From Nitrospirota bacterium (GTDB lineage: Bacteria > Nitrospirota > Thermodesulfovibrionia > UBA6902): a DNA stretch of 8,408 nucleotides. Below, piece by piece: positions 6,492-8,408 of this stretch (positions are counted from its first letter, which is position 1; the number at the start of each line of letters is the position of its first letter). The position numbers were made by a program, and so were the translations under genes. The notes under the pieces are model-generated. The model had not been told where the DNA came from. It ran no database searches and saw nothing but the letters and a program-made list of their open reading frames with translations. The DNA is taken from NCBI GenBank assembly GCA_015491705.1, contig WFVK01000147.1, positions 1 to 8,408 of the forward strand, written 5' to 3'.

Positions 6492-7190
6492 TTATCCCTT
6501 CAGGGAATTTTTTATCTTTCTGTGTGTTTTTTTGATCTGCTTCAGTAAATTTTTTACACTGTCCCAGTCCCCGTTACGAATGAATTCCTGGATTTCATCT
6601 CCCGCCACGCTCATTTTGTATGCGTCTTTAATCCAGCGTGTGTTGGCAAACTTGCGTTTCACCGTCAATCCAGACATCGCTATAATGCCTGCGCCGATAT
6701 TAATATGTTCTGCTGATTCGATAGCATCTCCCGTGTCTTTTTTCTCGATTGATTCTGAAAGTCCTTCAATCCCCTTGCTGATATGATCGATTAACAGGGA
6801 AGGGCTTGCAGCCTGGAACAGCCTGAAATGCATCTGCAGTGCAGCGGCTGTAAAAAACGACTCTATTGCATCCTTTTCCCCGGCTAAATAAACCAGTTCC
6901 TTTGAGTGGGTGACCAGTTGGTTGCTCTCGTTCAGCCAGTCTTTATTTTTCTCTTTTTTCCCGATATTATCCAGTTCCTCAGATTTTTTCAGGAGGCTGC
7001 GGGCCGATTTTTCAGCATCCTTCCAGTTCTTGGACAGAAGGGCTTCAGCATATCTCTCCATGTCTTTATTGTATGCCTTGATTATTCCAGTAAGCGTTTG
7101 GTTATCTACCGCATACACATTCTGACCGGACGCAAAACTCACCATCACGCATGCAATTAATACTGCCGCCAGTTTTTTTGTTTTTTTCAT
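6492..7190 (-). CDS. Secreted all-helical protein of unknown family
   Basis: A protein of 232 residues starting at ATG 7190, with a strong GAGGAGG-type binding site (7199-7206) 8 bases upstream. Residues 1-27 are a Sec signal peptide with predicted cleavage after VYA (27); the only cysteine (C14) is inside it and is not a lipobox. The mature protein is rich in Lys, Glu, Ala and Leu and reads as a series of amphipathic helices (for example [20 protein letters not shown] and the C-terminal helix of about 205-230), with no haem-binding CxxCH and no transmembrane segment. It looks like a soluble periplasmic helical bundle. I do not recognise the family. It is the first gene after a sigma-28-like promoter, and its last two codons contain the binding site for the dCache receptor that follows. 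The two are therefore made together, and it may be a periplasmic partner or ligand carrier for that receptor. That role is inference. Confidence 0.85.
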   Translation of the reverse strand: MKKTKKLAAVLIACVMVSFASGQNVYAVDNQTLTGIIKAYNKDMERYAEALLSKNWKDAEKSARSLLKKSEELDNIGKKEKNKDWLNESNQLVTHSKELVYLAGEKDAIESFFTAAALQMHFRLFQAASPSLLIDHISKGIEGLSESIEKKDTGDAIESAEHINIGAGIIAMSGLTVKRKFANTRWIKDAYKMSVAGDEIQEFIRNGDWDSVKNLLKQIKKTHRKIKNSLKG

Positions 7191-7227
7191 GGAAAAAACC
7201 TCCTCTTATTGGAATCATATATATGTT

Positions 7228-7254
7228 TTGTCGGGTTTTCGGTGAAGAACTTTA
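7228..7254 (-). promoter_or_regulatory. Sigma-28 (FliA)-like promoter
   Basis: On the minus strand TAAAGTTC (7247-7254), an 11-base spacer (7236-7246) and CCCGACAA (7228-7235) match the FliA consensus TAAAGTTT-N11-GCCGATAA at 7 of 8 and 6 of 8 positions. The start point would be near 7221, about 30 bases before ATG 7190, the same layout as the perfect promoter at 4328-4354. Confidence 0.75.
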
Positions 7255-7311
7255 ACCGCGATAGAAGTAATTCAAGGTGTTATTGATAAAGGTGGAGGAA
7301 GCTATAAATCT

Positions 7312-8271
7312 TCAGAACACGCTGAATCTGAAATATCTCCCGGGATGTTCCCTTATATCCTTTATTAAAGAGTTGAGTTCTTTGAGGGTTGTCTTAAGTT
7401 CTGTCGAAAGCTCTTCGTCGTTCACGAGACTGCCTGCAACACCCTTACCCCGGTCCACCCTGTCAAAAAGCCGGTTTAATTTCTCCGAGACTTCATTGAT
7501 ATTTTCGTAGAGACGCTCATCTTCTATGAATTTATTGAGGGTTCCCCGGGATGTCCGGAGTTTTTTTGAGAAGACCCTTATATCCCCTGCCGAAGATGCG
7601 ATATCGGAATACACCTCATCCTCGTTCAGCAGCCTGCCCAGGGTGCCCCTGCTGCTTTTAACCCTCCTGACAAGGTCTGTTAATTCTTCTGTTGCTTTAT
7701 TGAGGTTGTCGTAAATGGAAGGGTCTGTCAGCAGCCTGGTGACCGTCCCCTTTCCGCTTCCGATTTTTACAATCAGCTTGTCCAGCTTGGTGACCAGTTC
7801 GGACAGGCCCGCGATGGATTCACGGCCTGTCTCGACAAGCTCCTGTATTTCACCGTGGCTTGTCCCGGCGATTGTGTCTTCAGCCCGTAACCCCCCGGCT
7901 CCCGGGGAGCCGGGGCTTATCTCTATGTACTTGTCGCCAAGAAGCCCGATGGTGAGAATGTTCGCCGTGGAGTCTCTCTTGAGGTATTTAAGGCTGCCGG
8001 AGACGATCGACATTTTCACCCTTATATGCTGCTCAGGGGTGAATTCTATGGACCTGACCGAACCTATCTCAACCCCTGAGAACCATACGGGCGCACCCTC
8101 CCTGAGCCCTTTAACATCGTTGAACACCGCGTATATGTCCGACCTCGGAGTAAACATCTTCCCGATATTGCCGGCAAACATCACCGCCAGAAAGACAACG
8201 GCGAGCGCAATGCTGACAACGAGGCCGACCCTGAGCCTGGCCCATCTGAGCTGCTTTACATAATCGTACAT
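7312..8271 (-). CDS. MCE/MlaD-family lipid-transport protein with four 34-residue repeats
   Basis: A protein of 319 residues. Residues 13-34 form a single N-terminal membrane anchor; residues about 43-121 are an MCE domain (IYAVFNDVKGLREGAPVWFSG, GVEIGSVRSIEF, ILTIGLLGDKYIEISPGSPG). MCE proteins form hexameric rings in the periplasm that guide lipids between the inner and outer membrane, usually with an MlaE-type permease and MlaF-type ATPase. After a Gly-rich linker (120-139) comes a helical tail containing four consecutive units of exactly 34 residues (174-207, 208-241, 242-275, 276-309). Each begins with (K/R)-G-(T/V) and continues with a Leu/Ile pair, an acidic turn and a long amphipathic helix. 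Similar tails in other MCE proteins form long helical tubes. The start ATG has a G-run (8277-8281) 5 bases upstream. The downstream chemosensory genes have their own promoter, so this gene probably belongs to an operon entering from the right edge, though no ABC genes are visible. Confidence 0.92.
   Translation of the reverse strand: MYDYVKQLRWARLRVGLVVSIALAVVFLAVMFAGNIGKMFTPRSDIYAVFNDVKGLREGAPVWFSGVEIGSVRSIEFTPEQHIRVKMSIVSGSLKYLKRDSTANILTIGLLGDKYIEISPGSPGAGGLRAEDTIAGTSHGEIQELVETGRESIAGLSELVTKLDKLIVKIGSGKGTVTRLLTDPSIYDNLNKATEELTDLVRRVKSSRGTLGRLLNEDEVYSDIASSAGDIRVFSKKLRTSRGTLNKFIEDERLYENINEVSEKLNRLFDRVDRGKGVAGSLVNDEELSTELKTTLKELNSLIKDIREHPGRYFRFSVF
7893..7915. repeat. GC-only palindrome inside the MCE gene
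   Basis: CCCCGGCTCCC and its exact inverted complement GGGAGCCGGGG are separated by one base: an 11-bp perfect inverted repeat. It encodes the Pro/Gly-rich linker just after the MCE domain (about residues 119-127). There is no T-run after it on either strand, so it is not an intrinsic terminator. Confidence 0.8.
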
Positions 8272-8308
8272 TTCAACCCCCGTTTATATTTAAGGTTGTT
8301 TACGCCGG

Positions 8309-8340
8309 GTTATGTAACGTTAACCTTACAGTTGCATAAC
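8309..8340. repeat. Inverted repeat upstream of the MCE gene
   Basis: GTTATGTAAC (8309-8318) and GTTGCATAAC (8331-8340) are inverted copies at 9 of 10 positions, 12 bases apart, with a further GTTAAC palindrome between them (8319-8324). It straddles the stop codon of the possible upstream gene and lies 38 bases before the MCE start. It may be an operator or an mRNA hairpin. Confidence 0.5.
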
Positions 8341-8408
8341 ACCATCACCCGCATGCCGGAGAGCCCGGCGGAAAAGCTTTATCTGCGATTCCTTGAGGAA
8401 ATATTCAG
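8326..8408 (-). CDS. Possible C-terminal end of an upstream gene
   Basis: Of the three minus-strand frames entering from the right edge, one is open for 26 codons and ends with TAA at 8326-8328. The visible residues include EYFLKESQIKLF and RRALRHAGDGVMQL; the codons favour G or C at the third position, like the neighbouring genes. The other two frames stop earlier or repeatedly. In this position an MlaF-like ABC ATPase or a permease would be expected next to an MCE gene, but the tail is too short to identify, and the open frame could be chance. Confidence 0.35.
   Translation of the reverse strand, partial: EYFLKESQIKLFRRALRHAGDGVMQL

Overview
The window comes from a Gram-negative, flagellated, diderm bacterium. 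Evidence for this is a pair of transmembrane chemoreceptors, promoters that match the flagellar sigma-28 (FliA) consensus, several secreted periplasmic proteins, and an MCE/MlaD-type lipid-transport protein. The style (multiple long chemoreceptors, MCE protein with helical repeats, MinD/ParA-like ATPase with an extra C-terminal part) resembles Nitrospirota or Desulfobacterota; that assignment is inference and no marker gene is present to fix it.

Left part (1-2175). A secreted protein of unknown function runs off the left edge on the minus strand (1-448). An AT-rich gap follows; it hides a 42-residue four-cysteine mini-protein on the plus strand (655-783) that is too short for usual gene calling. 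Next is a plus-strand MinD/ParA-type ATPase gene (869-1989), split by a frameshift at a short A-tract near 1373-1376. It starts from a textbook extended -10 promoter that leaves almost no 5' leader. Between its stop and the convergent receptor gene lies a pair of inverted arrays of a 7-base TCAGCNN repeat.

Middle (2176-7311). Four genes, all on the minus strand, form a chemosensory block. In transcription order: a secreted all-helical protein of unknown family (6492-7190); a dCache-type chemoreceptor (4390-6486), translationally coupled to it; a secreted YtkA/FixH-like protein with a Met-rich stretch (3897-4292); and a second chemoreceptor (2176-3843) with a small helical periplasmic domain. 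Two sigma-28 promoters punctuate the block: a good match before the helical protein, and a perfect 16/16 match before the YtkA-like gene. The receptor signalling domains have the same geometry, consistent with one receptor class in a shared array. The natural hypothesis is that the two secreted proteins are periplasmic accessory or ligand-presenting factors for the neighbouring receptors, made together with the flagellar regulon.

Right part (7312-8408). An MCE/MlaD-family protein (7312-8271, minus) carries one MCE domain followed by four exact-length 34-residue repeats. Upstream, the last 26 codons of another minus-strand gene may enter from the right edge, with an inverted repeat around its stop codon. 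No RNA genes, insertion sequences or CRISPR arrays were seen.
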